In this document: piece by piece, positions 1 through 5,837 of the stretch | Layout of the letters: each line of letters opens with the position of its first letter | Numbering within the stretch: the stretch's first letter is position 1 | Source: Bdellovibrionales bacterium | Lineage (GTDB): Bacteria > Bdellovibrionota > UBA1018 > CAIMNF01 | Assembly: GCA_947457605.1 (NCBI GenBank) | Contig: CANGWP010000088.1 | Span: forward strand, 1-9,324 | Length of the DNA: 9,324 nucleotides | Direction: 5' to 3' | Program-made: the position numbers and the translations under genes | The notes under the pieces: model-generated | Database searches by the model: none | What the model saw: only the letters and a program-made list of their open reading frames with translations | What the model was told of the DNA's origin: nothing

Positions 1-31
1 CCAAAAAGTTTATTCATGTGATCATCAAAGA

Positions 32-493
32 GTGGATGAGGGAACGCTAAAAATCATCATGAACCTAAGGCGGGTGAGTCCTGCCGAGCTTGCAAGGCGG
101 GCAGGGCTTTCGAGGCAGGCCATTTCCAAATGGAATCCTAATCCAAGGTGGCAAACCATTCAAAAAGTCGCTCAAGCACTGAATGTGGCGCCAGAACAGC
201 TCACCCGAAGTCTGCTCTCCGGCGTCTCTTCCGAAGAGCAAAAGCGTGTCATCGCGCTCACCCTTTGGGATCATCTGTATCCTGGACTTCCTGACTTCAT
301 TGCGGCGCTGGTCCGACAGGAGCGCAAAGCTGTCGCCCGCTACATTCAAGCTTTTGGAATTCTGAATGCAGAGAAAGTGTTTGGAAAATGGGTGTACCAA
401 AAGTTCGATAGCTATTCCGGGTTCTTACCCCCGGCCCTGAGAAAGGACTTGAGGCAACTGTGTTTGACCCTTCACGAGATGCACCTGATCTAG
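32..493 (+). CDS. Xre-type HTH protein, likely antitoxin/regulator partner of the downstream nucleotidyltransferase (5' end uncertain)
   Basis: A 153-residue protein if it starts at GTG 32. Residues about 5-60 form an Xre/Cro-like helix-turn-helix: the pattern AELARRAGLSRQAISKW followed by IQKVAQALNV is the usual recognition-helix region. The C-terminal 80 residues are mostly helical and I do not recognise them. The frame has no stop back to base 2, so the gene may begin outside the window. ATG 59 is a second candidate, but it would cut the first helix of the HTH domain; GTG 32 has no clear Shine-Dalgarno. The stop overlaps the next gene by 34 bases, which suggests translational coupling. Small HTH proteins paired with AbiEii/MenT nucleotidyltransferases usually act as antitoxins and autorepressors. 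That role is inferred from context here, since the fold itself only says DNA binding. Confidence 0.78.
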   Translation: MDEGTLKIIMNLRRVSPAELARRAGLSRQAISKWNPNPRWQTIQKVAQALNVAPEQLTRSLLSGVSSEEQKRVIALTLWDHLYPGLPDFIAALVRQERKAVARYIQAFGILNAEKVFGKWVYQKFDSYSGFLPPALRKDLRQLCLTLHEMHLI

Positions 494-1212
494 AAATTGC
501 AAAGCGGGTTTTGCCAAAACCTCTCTTCAAAGCCATTCATCACCTTTTTGCCCAGAGGCTCCCCGATGTTGCTTTGGTGGGAGGCACTGCTCTTTCCGGA
601 TTCTATGCCGGGCACCGTAGGTCTGATGATCTGGATCTTTTTTGTAAAACCGAACTTGGCAAGATCACCGCTCTCCAAGCTGTGCGATCCTTGAGTACCC
701 AAGGGGCAGTGGTTCAAGAAACCATGAATACTCCCCACTATTTCAGGGCGGTTTGTGAGTGGGAGGGGCATTCGTTCACCGTGGATGTGGTTCTTGATTC
801 CAATTTATTCCGAGTGGGCGAATTCTCCGCGATCGAGGGTGGGCTTGTCGCGAGCTTGAAAACGATTCTTCGAATGAAGGCAGCCACTCTGGTGAGTCGA
901 TGCAGTGAAAAAGATCTGTACGATCTCTACTGGCTTTTCCATCATTTGAAGCAGCCATTATCCATGAAGGAGTTTTGTGAGCTTGCTCAGTCTGTGGATG
1001 CAGGAGCCACTCCTGAGGGAATGCTGCTGAGTTTGGCGGGTGCGCAGCTTTCCAAAAATGCCTGTGACTTCTGCACCCAAGAAACCCCGGTCCAAGGTTT
1101 TGCCAAAATCCAAAGCCTTCGAAAAGAACTGATCCGGGACTTAAAGGATTACGGAACCCATAACGGTAAAGCCGTTCTTCAGGACACAATCAAACGAGCA
1201 AGGAGACTCTAG
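460..1212 (+). CDS. AbiEii/MenT-type nucleotidyltransferase, putative toxin
   Basis: A 250-residue protein with the hallmarks of the AbiEii/DUF1814 (DNA polymerase beta-like) nucleotidyltransferase family. These are GGTALS at residues 41-46, the metal-binding SDDLDLF at 55-61 (Asp57 and Asp59), a probable third acidic residue in VDVV (Asp109), a Lys/Arg-rich helix around LRMKA (137-141), and the family signature KDLYDLYWL at 151-159. Family members include the AbiE phage-resistance toxin and mycobacterial MenT enzymes, which add nucleotides to tRNA acceptor ends and block translation. The substrate here is unknown. GTG 460 is chosen as the start because TTGAGG (449-454) lies 5 bases upstream. 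The gene overlaps the HTH gene by 34 bases, as in two-gene toxin-antitoxin operons. Chromosomal housekeeping use of this fold is the main alternative. All key catalytic residues appear intact. Confidence 0.85.
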   Translation: MFDPSRDAPDLEIAKRVLPKPLFKAIHHLFAQRLPDVALVGGTALSGFYAGHRRSDDLDLFCKTELGKITALQAVRSLSTQGAVVQETMNTPHYFRAVCEWEGHSFTVDVVLDSNLFRVGEFSAIEGGLVASLKTILRMKAATLVSRCSEKDLYDLYWLFHHLKQPLSMKEFCELAQSVDAGATPEGMLLSLAGAQLSKNACDFCTQETPVQGFAKIQSLRKELIRDLKDYGTHNGKAVLQDTIKRARRL

Positions 1213-1234
1213 GCGAAATCGGAGGTGGACGGCA

Positions 1235-2311
1235 TCACGCAGGCCCCGCCCCCGGTGCAAGCCTGACGAGATCATACGATCGGGAGCCCTTTCTCCACAC
1301 TTCCACGACCGCAGGGCCCACCCAAATTTGAGAGAGTTGTTCGGGCGAGCGCACCCACTCGCCATTGATCGATACGATCACATCGCCCACTTGAAGGCGG
1401 TCGCGAAGATAGCCGCAGGTTTCGCAGCTTCGGGTGACGAGTGCGCCTTCGATCTCGGATGGAATGTAGTGCATGATCCGCTCTTTTGGGCCGATCCGGC
1501 TGACCGAAACCTCACCTACTCCAAGGCTCTCCTCGGTAGGCGAGAGTTTCAATTGCTGAAGTGCCTCTGGGCTGATCGAATCCAGGCGCACGGTAAGCGT
1601 CATCCTTTGACCAAAGCGCCTGAGATTCACAGGCACTTCCTGTCCAACGGCAAAGGATTCGAACAATCCCCGCTCGGTCGGGATGTGGCCATTGATGTTC
1701 TCAATGATGTCCCCCGCATGAAGACCAGCCAGGTCTGCGGGGCCGCCGCGGGTCACGTGCGTGATCACCACATCGGTTTGGGATGCCTGCAAATGGCCTG
1801 CTACTCCGGAATCAATGTAATTGCTGAAATTGGCGCAAAAGCGACACGGCATCTTAAAGAGCAGGCGCGCTTCTTCCTTGATCGATGCCTTGCTGAAAGA
1901 CGGATTATCGAGGCTTGCCCGTTTCACCGAGAGCTCGGCATGGGCAACCTTGAGCTTAGACTCAAGATCCGCGATGCGCTCCTTCAACACAATCGCCTCG
2001 ATGCTGGCTTGGTTCTTATCAGCTTCTTCTTTTTCGGCTCGGTCTTCTTCGATCGAGGAATTCGAAGTCAGGCGCGACTCTTCTTTCTTGAAGGTATCCT
2101 CTACGTCTTGCATCCGACCTGCATCCGCATAAAGCATCACAAAGAAACCAAAAAGCAGAGTCATGAGATCCGCATAGGAAACCAGCCAAAGCTCTCCGTG
2201 CTCGGGGCCTGCGGAATGTTCATCCTCGAGGTGCGTGAGGTCCGCAAGAATCCTCCGGGTAGTGGAGGATTCCGGAAATGATTCCGGCGAAGGCCGGGAA
2301 GTCCTGCTCAT
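1235..2311 (-). CDS. MotB-like stator subunit with two periplasmic PDZ domains in place of the OmpA domain
   Basis: A 358-residue protein read leftward. Residues 1-41 are a polar cytoplasmic tail. Residues 42-62 (LWLVSYADLMTLLFGFF) are a MotB-type channel helix, with Asp48 at the position of the proton-binding aspartate. Residues about 65-135 are highly charged and predicted coiled coil. Residues about 165-245 form a PDZ domain (GGPADLAGLHAGDIIENING). Residues about 262-352 form a second, more divergent PDZ-like domain (LQVGDVIVSINGEWV). No OmpA-like peptidoglycan-binding domain, which defines ordinary MotB, is present. CxxC pairs occur at Cys156/159 and Cys296/299. The ATG overlaps the stop of the MotA-like gene as ATGA (2308-2311), with GGAG about 6 bases upstream, so the pair is translationally coupled. 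Expected topology: inner-membrane anchor with the PDZ domains in the periplasm. The role is unknown; an ion-driven motor acting on a protein partner is inferred. Confidence 0.9.
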   Translation of the reverse strand: MSRTSRPSPESFPESSTTRRILADLTHLEDEHSAGPEHGELWLVSYADLMTLLFGFFVMLYADAGRMQDVEDTFKKEESRLTSNSSIEEDRAEKEEADKNQASIEAIVLKERIADLESKLKVAHAELSVKRASLDNPSFSKASIKEEARLLFKMPCRFCANFSNYIDSGVAGHLQASQTDVVITHVTRGGPADLAGLHAGDIIENINGHIPTERGLFESFAVGQEVPVNLRRFGQRMTLTVRLDSISPEALQQLKLSPTEESLGVGEVSVSRIGPKERIMHYIPSEIEGALVTRSCETCGYLRDRLQVGDVIVSINGEWVRSPEQLSQIWVGPAVVEVWRKGSRSYDLVRLAPGAGPA

Positions 2312-3144
2312 GAAACACTCCGCTGATGAATTGCCGTTTCCTTGGCAGGAGTGGGAAACTGGGTTTCAAAGTGATTGTGAACATCTTCCCGCTCATTCAA
2401 GCGCAAAAAGCTCACAAGCTTCTCGCGCAAAATCACAGGGTCTTCGCGTCTGTGAATGAGAATCAAGCCGTGCACCATGAGATTCCGAAGCTCGACGTCT
2501 TCCATGCCGAGTCGATTCGCATAATCCGAAAGGGGGAGAAGAATGAAGTTCGCAATGCCCACTCCCCAAAATGTGGCAACCATGGCAGTCGCCATCGCGG
2601 GACCCACCGATTCCTTGCCGCCCGATCCAAGTTGCGACATGAGCGAAATCATTCCGGATGCGGCACCGAGGAGTCCGAACGCGGGCGGAAATTTTGCGAT
2701 CGCTGCGATCGATTTCGCATCTTCGCTATAGGTGCGTTTGAAGTGGTTCACCCGAAGTTCTAAAACCTCTTGAAGTTCGGATTCATTCAAGTGGCCCTCG
2801 CGGATAAGATCGATTCCCTCTTTCAAGAAGGGATGAATGCGTTCCGGAATCATCACGCGTGAGGATCCCGACTTCAGAATGTAGGCATGCGCCGAAATCA
2901 GGGTCTTGATGAGATAGGACTTTGAGCGTTCATTTCGGAACAGGGCTCCGCTCACAAAAAATTTCGCGATGGCGCGGATCCGGCCCGGAGGGCTAGCGAT
3001 CAGCGCGGAGGCAAGGGTGCCGAGCACCACGATGATGAGTGCGTGGGAATCAAAAAAGAGCCAAGGATTGGAAGAGCGGCGAATCACCCCTTCCGCAACG
3101 ATTCCGGCACCGAGCAGCAGACCAAAAACAAGGTTTGCGTTCAT
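2308..3144 (-). CDS. MotA/TolQ/ExbB-family proton-channel (stator) subunit
   Basis: A 278-residue MotA-family protein. Four membrane segments are visible: about residues 3-21, 33-51, 153-172 and 182-205. A cytoplasmic loop of roughly 100 residues between helices 2 and 3 is typical of MotA rather than TolQ or ExbB. Family signatures are the PPAFGLLGAASGM stretch of helix 3 (from residue 153) and GPAMATAMVATFWGVGIAN in helix 4 (from 181), including both conserved prolines. ATG 3144 is chosen over an in-frame ATG at 3234 because AAGGGG (3152-3157) sits 7 bases upstream, the MNANLVFG start matches the family, and a good promoter lies between the two ATGs. MotA subunits assemble as a pentamer around two B subunits and turn ion flow into rotation. 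The partner here is the coupled PDZ-bearing MotB-like protein. Flagellar versus other use cannot be decided from this window. Confidence 0.9.
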   Translation of the reverse strand: MNANLVFGLLLGAGIVAEGVIRRSSNPWLFFDSHALIIVVLGTLASALIASPPGRIRAIAKFFVSGALFRNERSKSYLIKTLISAHAYILKSGSSRVMIPERIHPFLKEGIDLIREGHLNESELQEVLELRVNHFKRTYSEDAKSIAAIAKFPPAFGLLGAASGMISLMSQLGSGGKESVGPAMATAMVATFWGVGIANFILLPLSDYANRLGMEDVELRNLMVHGLILIHRREDPVILREKLVSFLRLNEREDVHNHFETQFPTPAKETAIHQRSVS

Positions 3145-3151
3145 TTGAATA

Positions 3152-3157
3152 CCCCTT
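3152..3157 (-). promoter_or_regulatory. Ribosome binding site that fixes the MotA-like start
   Basis: On the leftward strand, AAGGGG is followed by 7 bases and then ATG at 3144. This spacing is ideal, whereas the alternative ATG at 3234 has no comparable site. Confidence 0.7.
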
Positions 3158-3164
3158 CTGTCTG

Positions 3165-3194
3165 ATTTTACCTGTGTCTTGTGCGACGCGTCAA
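3165..3194 (-). promoter_or_regulatory. Sigma70-like promoter for the MotA-like/PDZ-MotB pair
   Basis: Reading leftward, TTGACG (3194-3189) and TAAAAT (3170-3165) each match the consensus at five of six positions, with an 18-base spacer. A start point about 7 bases further would fall near 3158, just before the AAGGGG ribosome binding site, giving a very short leader ahead of ATG 3144. This also argues against the upstream in-frame ATG at 3234. Confidence 0.55.
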
Positions 3195-3260
3195 TTTGAA
3201 CCGGCGGATATGGGTTTTTTGATAAAAATACCATAATTTCAATTACTTAAAATCAATCGC

Positions 3261-3290
3261 TTGACTTCGTGCTGCATAAATCGGTAGGCT
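3261..3290 (+). promoter_or_regulatory. Possible promoter for the mraY-murD-ftsW-murG-murC operon
   Basis: TTGACT (3261-3266) is a five-of-six -35 match. An 18-base spacer leads to TAGGCT (3285-3290), only a three-of-six -10 match. CATAAA (3275-3280) is another possible -10 but lacks a matching -35. With the first pair, transcription would start near 3297, directly at the mraY ATG (3299). Evidence is weak because of the poor -10. Confidence 0.3.
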
Positions 3291-3298
3291 GCCCGCCT

Positions 3299-4375
3299 AT
3301 GCTCTATTCGCTGCTCTATCCGCTCCACGAGAGCTTTGGCGTTTTCAATGTTTTCAAATACATCACCTTTCGATCCTTTGGCGCCATGATGACGGCGATG
3401 GTCTTGAGTCTGATGCTCGGCGCCCCCTTTATCCGATGGCTGAAGGCGAAGGCAATCGGGCAGAGCATTCGGGAACTTGGGCCGGAATCCCATTATTCCA
3501 AAAAAGGAACTCCCACGATGGGGGGAGGGCTCATCTTGGGCTCAATCCTGATCTCGACTCTTCTTTGGTCGGATCTCAAAAATCATTATGTGTGGATTTC
3601 GCTCTTTGTCTTGATCGGAACCGGTTTGATCGGATGGATTGATGACTACAAAAAAGTCGTCATGAAAAATTCAAAGGGCTTAAGCGCAAAACAAAAGCTC
3701 GTGTTTCAAACGCTCGTCGCACTGGTTGCCTCCGTTTTATTGTATCAGTTCCGCGATTCTCCGCCCGTTCTGAAATTCCCGTTTTTCAAGGACCTCTCGC
3801 TTGATCTTGGGTGGTTTTACATTCCGTTTTCGACTCTCGTCATTGTGGGAGCCTCCAATGCAGTCAATCTGACGGATGGTCTGGATGGTCTTGCGGTCGG
3901 GCCCACAATCACCACTTCGATCACCTTTTCGATTCTTGCCTACTGTGCCGGCAACTTCGTGATTGCGGAATACCTTCAGATTCCCTTTGTCAGCGGAGCA
4001 GGGGAGCTTTCGATCTTTCTGGCAAGTACTGGTGCCGCTTGTCTTGGTTTTCTTTGGTTCAATGCCTATCCTGCTGAGGTTTTCATGGGTGATGTTGGTG
4101 CGCTGGCACTCGGCGGAGCGCTTGGCGTTGCAGCCGTGATCACCAAAAATGAACTTTTGCTTGTGATCTGTGGCGGCATTTTTGTGCTCGAGGCGGTCAG
4201 CGTGATGATGCAGGTTGCGTCATTCAAGCTGACAGGAAAGCGGATCTTCAAGATGGCGCCGCTTCACCATCATTTTGAGAAAAAAGGGTGGCACGAATCC
4301 AAGGTAACCGTGAGATTCTGGATCATATCGATCATGTTGGCCCTTGCGACCCTGGCAACACTAAAGTTGAGATAA
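3299..4375 (+). CDS. mraY: Phospho-N-acetylmuramoyl-pentapeptide-transferase (MraY)
   Basis: A 358-residue polytopic inner-membrane enzyme that transfers phospho-MurNAc-pentapeptide from UDP to undecaprenyl phosphate, making lipid I. All landmarks are present: WIDDYKK with Asp115-Asp116, NAVNLTDGLDGLA with Asn188 and Asp193, the catalytic-region FMGDVGALALGG with Asp265, and the C-terminal APLHHHFEKKGW histidine triad at 323-325. The length is normal (E. coli has 360). ATG 3299 is preferred over GTG 3269 because the MraY N-terminus normally begins just before the FNVFKYITFR stretch, and the extra ten residues look random. Neither start has a strong Shine-Dalgarno; only a weak TAGG is present 10 bases upstream. 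It appears to be the first gene of the rightward operon; murE and murF are not adjacent. The next gene, murD, starts 42 bases downstream. Confidence 0.98.
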   Translation: MLYSLLYPLHESFGVFNVFKYITFRSFGAMMTAMVLSLMLGAPFIRWLKAKAIGQSIRELGPESHYSKKGTPTMGGGLILGSILISTLLWSDLKNHYVWISLFVLIGTGLIGWIDDYKKVVMKNSKGLSAKQKLVFQTLVALVASVLLYQFRDSPPVLKFPFFKDLSLDLGWFYIPFSTLVIVGASNAVNLTDGLDGLAVGPTITTSITFSILAYCAGNFVIAEYLQIPFVSGAGELSIFLASTGAACLGFLWFNAYPAEVFMGDVGALALGGALGVAAVITKNELLLVICGGIFVLEAVSVMMQVASFKLTGKRIFKMAPLHHHFEKKGWHESKVTVRFWIISIMLALATLATLKLR

Positions 4376-4405
4376 AAAACGTAAAATTCAAACGACCCCA
4401 AGAAT

Positions 4406-4410
4406 GAGGA
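4406..4410 (+). promoter_or_regulatory. Ribosome binding site that fixes the murD start
   Basis: GAGGA is followed by 7 bases and then ATG 4418. The in-frame TTG at 4412 would lie only one base from it, so ATG 4418 is the start. Confidence 0.75.
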
Positions 4411-4417
4411 TTTGATC

Positions 4418-5803
4418 ATGAGTAAATTCAAAGGAAAGAAAGTATTGATCGTGGGCTGTGGCTCTTCCGGAGTGGCTTCGGCCAAGTTTCTGGTGAAGCA
4501 GGGAGCCCGTGTAATGATCACGGACATGAAGCAGCGAACCGAGCTTGCGGAACCGCTCAAGGTATTGGGCGATCTCAAGGTGGAGTTCGAATTCGGTGGG
4601 CACACCGAGCGTTCCTTCATGGGAGCCGAGATGATCATCGTAAGCCCCGGCGTGAATGTGGCGCACCACCAGCTTCTTCAGGCGGTAAAAGCAAAGGGAA
4701 CTCATGTCACAAGCGAGATCGAGCTTGCGGTGGGTGAGCTTGAGCAGCCGCTCATTGCCATCACTGGAACCAATGGTAAGTCTACCGTTACCACTTTGAT
4801 TGGGGAGCTTTTCAAGGCGGATCAAAAACCCGCGTTCGTCGGAGGAAACCTCGGAACTCCTCTCATCGAATATGTGACCGAAGGGCAGGCGGGCCAGGTT
4901 GCGGTCTGCGAACTCTCAAGCGCCCAGCTCGAGCTTACCGAAAAAATGGTTCCGGCCGTTGCCGTGTTCACCAACATCGATCAGGATCACTTGGATCGTT
5001 ATGGAACCATGGAGAACTACATCAACGCGAAAAAACGCTTGCTCAAAGTGTGCGATCGCAACTCCTGGGTGGTGCTCAATCACGATGATGATGTCGTTCG
5101 CGGTTTTGCAAATGAATGCAATGGCAAGATCATTTGGTTCACAATGGATGACCCCATGAAAAAGGGGGGAGAGTTTGCAGAAAAATTCTTTGGTGCCTAT
5201 TACGATTCTTCGAAAAACACCATTGTGACGAAGCTGACCGGAAAAGACGAAGTGTACACGCTTGAGCAATTCAAGCTGTTTGGCGATCACAACAAGCAAA
5301 ACCTCATGGCGTCCATCTGTGCCGCACGTGTCATGGGCGTGAGCCAGCAGGCCATTCAGAATTGCATCAACCAGTTCAAGGGACTTCCGCATCGCCTCGA
5401 ATACGTCCGCAAAAAAGACGGGGTGTATTTCTTCAATGACTCCAAGGCCACGAACATTCAGAGTGTTCAGGCATCCTTGAACGCGTTCAAACGCTCTCCC
5501 ATCATCCTGATTGCCGGCGGTAAGGACAAAAACATGGATTTCGCACCCCTTGCACAGATCGTTCACTCCAAAGTGAAGCTGTTGATTCTGGTCGGCGAGG
5601 CCAAGGAGAAGATCAATCGGGCGCTCGGTGATTTCGCGGAAACCTACCTCGTAGGGACCTTCGAGGAAGCAGTACTCATGTCTTTCCAAAAGTCGCGGAA
5701 TGGGGATATCATCTTGTTATCGCCCGGGTGTTCGAGTCAGGACATGTTCCGGGATTTTGAAGAGCGAGGGGAATATTTCAAGAAATTGGTCAATCAGCTA
5801 TAA
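4418..5803 (+). CDS. murD: UDP-N-acetylmuramoyl-L-alanine--D-glutamate ligase (MurD)
   Basis: A 461-residue cytoplasmic Mur ligase that adds D-glutamate to UDP-MurNAc-L-Ala using ATP. Domain order is standard. An N-terminal UDP-binding fold starts KVLIVGCGSSG. The central ATPase has the P-loop GTNGKST at residues 117-123 and NIDQDHLDRYG from 186 (His191), followed by Lys205, the likely carbamylated lysine. The third domain includes GDHNKQN (289 onward), LPHRLEYV, NDSKATN, GGKDKN (367 onward) and the near-terminal LSPGCSSQDMFRDFEERG. Length matches the family. The CELSSAQLEL motif has Ala where Phe is common. It lies 42 bases after mraY and ends within the region where ftsW begins. The C-terminal third resembles, from memory, Bdellovibrio MurD, which is my main taxonomic hint. 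Confidence 0.98.
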   Translation: MSKFKGKKVLIVGCGSSGVASAKFLVKQGARVMITDMKQRTELAEPLKVLGDLKVEFEFGGHTERSFMGAEMIIVSPGVNVAHHQLLQAVKAKGTHVTSEIELAVGELEQPLIAITGTNGKSTVTTLIGELFKADQKPAFVGGNLGTPLIEYVTEGQAGQVAVCELSSAQLELTEKMVPAVAVFTNIDQDHLDRYGTMENYINAKKRLLKVCDRNSWVVLNHDDDVVRGFANECNGKIIWFTMDDPMKKGGEFAEKFFGAYYDSSKNTIVTKLTGKDEVYTLEQFKLFGDHNKQNLMASICAARVMGVSQQAIQNCINQFKGLPHRLEYVRKKDGVYFFNDSKATNIQSVQASLNAFKRSPIILIAGGKDKNMDFAPLAQIVHSKVKLLILVGEAKEKINRALGDFAETYLVGTFEEAVLMSFQKSRNGDIILLSPGCSSQDMFRDFEERGEYFKKLVNQL

Positions 5804-5837
5804 GCGTTTTTTCGAAAGGCAGCCTGCGGGCGACCTG

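Larger units (their letters stand above)
3145..3298. promoter_or_regulatory. Divergent intergenic promoter region between the motor pair and mraY
   Basis: This 154-base gap separates the leftward MotA-like gene from rightward mraY and is the only sizeable non-coding stretch in the window. Its middle (about 3214-3257) is strongly AT-rich compared with the flanking genes and contains the small palindrome TTTTTGATAAAAA (about 3216-3228). It holds a good leftward promoter and a weaker rightward one, listed separately. The layout allows shared regulation of the two units, but no known operator is recognised. Confidence 0.6.

Noticed and set aside
1328..2281. A 317-codon open frame on the + strand opposite the PDZ-MotB gene
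   Set aside because: No recognisable domain, unnatural composition, and it lies wholly antisense to a gene with clear MotB and PDZ motifs. It is a shadow frame.
2696..2713. Direct repeat TGCGATCG in tandem as a regulatory iteron
   Set aside because: It lies inside the MotA-like coding sequence and encodes a repeated Ile-Ala-Ala-Ile-Ala stretch of the protein; coding repetition explains it.
3216..3228. TTTTTGATAAAAA palindrome as a terminator or operator
   Set aside because: An AT-only stem of five base pairs with a three-base loop is too weak for a terminator, and it matches no operator I know; mentioned only as part of the intergenic region.
3145..3234. A 30-codon N-terminal extension of the MotA-like protein from ATG 3234
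   Set aside because: The extension is polar and unlike MotA, contains the best promoter of the region, and lacks a ribosome binding site, whereas ATG 3144 has an excellent one.
3269..3298. A ten-codon extension of mraY from GTG 3269
   Set aside because: No Shine-Dalgarno, overlaps the putative promoter, and MraY proteins align from the ATG at 3299.
4916..5689. A 257-codon open frame on the - strand
   Set aside because: Antisense to murD; no recognisable motifs.
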